From the NCBI GenBank assembly GCA_021804195.1, contig JAJZKJ010000071.1, forward strand, positions 1 through 8,817: DNA of 8,817 bases, read 5' to 3'. This stretch comes from Acidobacteriota bacterium (GTDB lineage Bacteria > Planctomycetota > Phycisphaerae > WQYP01 > JAJZKJ01). The translations under genes were made by a program, and so were the position numbers. Below, piece after piece: positions 6,318 to 8,817 of this stretch. Under the pieces are notes generated by a model. That model was given only the letters and a program-made list of their open reading frames with translations, searched no databases and had not been told where the DNA came from. Every line of letters begins with the position of its first letter. The first letter of the stretch is position 1.

Positions 6318-6331
6318 TTTTGCAATGCCGC
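6308..6331 (+). terminator. Hairpin spanning the hydrolase stop codon
   Basis: GCGGCATTG (6308-6316) pairs perfectly with CAATGCCGC (6323-6331) around the 6-nt loop ATTTTG. The hydrolase stop codon TGA (6315-6317) lies at the end of the first arm and in the loop. No U-run follows, so this is not a textbook intrinsic terminator; it may instead protect the mRNA 3' end or help termination with Rho. Confidence 0.4.
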
Positions 6332-6453
6332 AGCGCGGGGCGAGGCAGCCCTGGAAGGAACTCTCGAAATATTCCAGGCGCGTGTGCTACTATGCGACTC
6401 GGCCGTCTAGGCCTGTTTTTACTAAAGCGATATAGAGCGAATGATTTCAATCC

Positions 6454-6459
6454 AGGTGA
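6454..6459 (+). promoter_or_regulatory. Ribosome binding site of GH3 gene
   Basis: AGGTGA ends 7 nt before the ATG at 6467 and is the clearest Shine-Dalgarno match in the window. It decides the start: the frame is open back to 6314, but the translation before 6467 looks non-coding and overlaps the hydrolase end. Confidence 0.65.
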
Positions 6460-6466
6460 AACGCCC

Positions 6467-8782
6467 ATGCGCATCAAACAACTTACTGGCCGGGTAGCTC
6501 GTGGCCTGCATGATCTAACCGTCTTTGGGCAGAACGTCCCCCGTTTTGCGCAGCGAATCAAGCTGCGGCCGGCTCTGCTTATCTGCGCCGCATTGCCCCT
6601 GGCCGCTGGTTGTCTGTGGGCACAATCGCCGGCAAAATCCAGAGTCTCAAGGCCCTGGATGAACCCAGCGCTTTCCCCCAGCCGGCGGGCGGAGCTGGTG
6701 TTGCGCCAGATGACGCTGAAGGAAAAACTGGCATTGCTGCATGGCAACGGCATGCCGAGGGTGCCCAACTGGCAGATGCCGCTGACCCACCTGGCCAATG
6801 GCGGCGCGGGTTATATTCCCGGGGTGCCGCGGCTGGGCATTCCCCCCATCATCATGGACGATGATGCGTATGGCGTGCGCAACAGCGGCGTCAACGGGCG
6901 CTATTCCACGGCCATGCCCTCCGATCTGGCGCTGGCCTCAAGCTGGGATACCCGGCTGGCCTGCGCCTATGGCGAAATCCTGGGCAGCGAACTGCGCGAC
7001 CAGGGCTATGACATGACTCTGGGCGGCGGAGTGAATTTGACGCGCGATCCGCGCGACGGCAGAACCTTCGAATTTCAGGGTGAAGACCCGCTTTTGGCCG
7101 GCACCATGGACGGCCACATGATGAAGTGCGCGCAGGCGCAGCACATTATCGGGGATATTAAGCATTACGCGCTCAACGATCAGGAAACGGGGCGCAACTT
7201 TCTCAATGCCACCATTTCAAGGCGCGGCCTGCAGGAAAGCGACCTGCTGGCGTTTCATATCGCCATCCAGATTGCCCACCCCGGCGCGGTGATGTGCTCC
7301 TATAACCGCGTCAATGGAATTTTTTCCTGCCAGAATCCCTATTTGCTGCGCGATACGCTGAAAGACGCGTGGGGATTTAAAGGGTTTGTGGTTTCCGACT
7401 GGGGCGCCACGCACAGCACGGTGAGGGCGATCAAAGCCGGCCTGGATAATGAGGAGCCGATGGCGCAGTATATGGGCGCAAAGCTGCAACAGGCGGTGCG
7501 GGACGGCCGGGTATCCATGGCTTTGATCAATGACAGCGCGCGGCGCATCCTCTATGCCGAGTTTGCTTCCGGCCTGGTGGACCATCCGGTTCACAAAAGC
7601 GTGGTGAATGTGATGAAAGGCTTCCATGTGGCGGAAAAAGTCGAGGAGCGGAGCATCGTGCTGCTGAAAAACGATGGCCATATTCTGCCCTTGAACGGCG
7701 CGGATCACCGGATCGCCATCATCGGCGGCCATGCTGATATCGGCATGATTTCCGGGGGCGGCTCGGCGCAGGTGGACCCGCCGGGAGGAAACGCCATCGC
7801 CCCGCCCGGACATCGCGCCACCTCCTGGCAGGCGCATATCTGGTTTCCCACTTCGCCGCTGCGCGCGCTGCGGCGCGCCCTGCCGGGCCGGGACATTCAA
7901 TATAATTCCGGACACAATCTGAAGGCGGCCGCGGCTCTGGCCCGCGGCGCAAACGTGGCGATTGTGTTTGCCCACCAATGGGAATCGGAAGGCATGGACC
8001 TGAAAAATCTGATGCTGCCAGGCAGGCAAAATCAGCTTATCGAACGGGTCGCCGCGGCCAATCCCCACACCATTGTTGTGCTGGAAAGCGGCACGGCGGT
8101 GACGATGCCGTGGATCCATCAGGTGCGGGGCATTGTGGAGGCTTGGTATGCGGGCAGCAGCGGACATAAAGCCCTGGCAAAGGTGCTGACCGGCAGAGTC
8201 AACCCTTCAGGCAAGCTGGCCATGACCTTCCCCATGAGCTCCAGCGAACTGCCGCGTCCGGAAATTCCCCCACTGCCCAGGATCAACTGGCGGAAATACC
8301 GGGGAAATAGAAAAGCCATGATGAAAGCCATGATGCAATACACGGTTCATTATCAGGAAGGCGCGAAGGTGGGTTACAAGTGGTATCAGGCCGAACACAA
8401 ACCAGTGCTGTTTCCCTTCGGGTTTGGCCTGTCCTATACAACCTATGCGTATTCCGGCTTAAGACTGAGCCGCAATGGCAAGACAGCGGCCGCGACTTTT
8501 ACCGTGAAAAACACCGGCCGGCGCGCCGGCGCGGAAATTGCGGAAGTGTATGCGGCCCTGCCCGCCGCGGCGCATGAACATTATCGCCGGCTGGTGGGCT
8601 GGGCGCGCGTGCGGCTGCGTCCAGGGGAAGCTAAAACGGTGACCGTGCAACTGCCCAAAATGATGCTTTCGATTTATAGCGTGAAGCAGCATGGCTGGAA
8701 GCTGTTGCCGGGCACTTACCGTGTCTTCGCGGGACCCTCATCGGCCAATACGCCGCTGCGGGCGGCGATGCAATTGCGGTAA
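6467..8782 (+). CDS. Glycoside hydrolase family 3 beta-glycosidase, exported
   Basis: This 771-residue enzyme is full length. An unusually long N-terminal tail (1-34) precedes a hydrophobic signal core (35-52). It may be cut by signal peptidase I after LWA (A52) or lipidated at C49, since LAAGC fits a relaxed lipobox. The GH3 N-terminal barrel spans about 65-370, with DDDAYGVR (131-138), GGGVNLTRDPRDGRTFEFQGEDP (186-208), KHYALNDQE (232-240) and the nucleophile D311 in VVSDWGA. The GH3 C-terminal domain (about 395-595) starts with SIVLLKNDG and carries ESEGMD, whose E508 is the likely acid/base, then LMLPGRQ. After the FPFGFGLSYT motif (649-658) comes a fibronectin-III-like domain (about 675-745). 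It should release non-reducing terminal beta-linked sugars (glucose or xylose) from oligosaccharides outside the cytoplasm; exact specificity is not visible. A basic insert (608-624) precedes the third domain. Confidence 0.95.
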   Translation: MRIKQLTGRVARGLHDLTVFGQNVPRFAQRIKLRPALLICAALPLAAGCLWAQSPAKSRVSRPWMNPALSPSRRAELVLRQMTLKEKLALLHGNGMPRVPNWQMPLTHLANGGAGYIPGVPRLGIPPIIMDDDAYGVRNSGVNGRYSTAMPSDLALASSWDTRLACAYGEILGSELRDQGYDMTLGGGVNLTRDPRDGRTFEFQGEDPLLAGTMDGHMMKCAQAQHIIGDIKHYALNDQETGRNFLNATISRRGLQESDLLAFHIAIQIAHPGAVMCSYNRVNGIFSCQNPYLLRDTLKDAWGFKGFVVSDWGATHSTVRAIKAGLDNEEPMAQYMGAKLQQAVRDGRVSMALINDSARRILYAEFASGLVDHPVHKSVVNVMKGFHVAEKVEERSIVLLKNDGHILPLNGADHRIAIIGGHADIGMISGGGSAQVDPPGGNAIAPPGHRATSWQAHIWFPTSPLRALRRALPGRDIQYNSGHNLKAAAALARGANVAIVFAHQWESEGMDLKNLMLPGRQNQLIERVAAANPHTIVVLESGTAVTMPWIHQVRGIVEAWYAGSSGHKALAKVLTGRVNPSGKLAMTFPMSSSELPRPEIPPLPRINWRKYRGNRKAMMKAMMQYTVHYQEGAKVGYKWYQAEHKPVLFPFGFGLSYTTYAYSGLRLSRNGKTAAATFTVKNTGRRAGAEIAEVYAALPAAAHEHYRRLVGWARVRLRPGEAKTVTVQLPKMMLSIYSVKQHGWKLLPGTYRVFAGPSSANTPLRAAMQLR

Positions 8783-8817
8783 TCGTCTCGCCGGTATTAG
8801 CCGGAATATGATAACTT
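8783..8817. other. Right edge, 35 bases after GH3 stop
   Basis: No gene is seen. CCGG TATTAG CCGG in this stretch could form a 4-bp stem, too weak to call a terminator. Confidence 0.5.

Noticed and set aside
6388..6393. TACTAT as -10 box of the GH3 gene
   Set aside because: Only four of six matches and no -35 box at a suitable distance; not better than chance in this 149-bp spacer.
3363..6405. 13-base direct repeat TGCGACTCGGCCG at 3363-3375 and 6393-6405, each upstream of a plus-strand gene
   Set aside because: About one 13-mer repeat is expected by chance in a GC-biased window of this size, the distances to the genes differ (107 and 61 nt), and there is no dyad or further copy.
6314..6466. 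Upstream extension of the GH3 gene to ATG 6314
   Set aside because: The 51 extra residues do not look like a protein, overlap the hydrolase stop and lack a ribosome binding site, whereas ATG 6467 has AGGTGA 7 nt upstream.
7217..8167. 316-codon minus-strand frame inside the GH3 gene
   Set aside because: Antisense of a well-conserved GH3 coding region; no motif, no ribosome binding site.

Overview
The window is a GC-rich stretch of bacterial chromosome with ordinary, well-spaced genes on both strands. No phage, transposon, CRISPR, tRNA or rRNA signal is visible. A TSUP permease paired with a DUF1634 membrane protein, a large exported family 3 glycoside hydrolase, and an OmpR-type two-component pair together fit a soil-type heterotroph. 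Acidobacteriota (Terriglobia-like) is my best guess, but this is inference from gene content and protein style only.

Layout. Bases 1-1213 (minus strand) carry an OmpR/PhoB-type response regulator followed by the first 170 codons of its sensor histidine kinase, which runs off the left edge. Diverging from it is a TlyA-type rRNA 2'-O-methyltransferase (1253-2032, plus). Converging on that gene, with a 13-bp overlap of the two 3' ends, is argJ (2020-3213, minus), for arginine biosynthesis. A gene-free stretch of about 270 bp (3214-3482) separates the divergent argJ and TSUP genes. It is rich in A/T blocks and short inverted repeats and probably holds both promoters.

Bases 3483-5307 (plus) look like a three-gene operon: a TauE/SafE-family permease, a small three-helix DUF1634 protein starting 2 nt after it, and a secreted NTF2-like/DUF4440-like protein starting 14 nt later. 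The first two genes are a known recurring pair; the third is the least understood gene here. A short spacer with an 11-bp perfect inverted repeat leads into a cytoplasmic alpha/beta hydrolase (5430-6317), whose stop codon sits in a 9-bp perfect hairpin. The last gene (6467-8782) is a full-length GH3 beta-glycosidase with GH3-N, GH3-C and fibronectin-III-like domains and an export signal.

Nothing here is clearly a new system. The most useful leads are the secreted third gene of the TSUP operon, the inverted repeat before the hydrolase gene, and an A/T-rich 9-mer (AAATTTCAT) found three times near gene starts.
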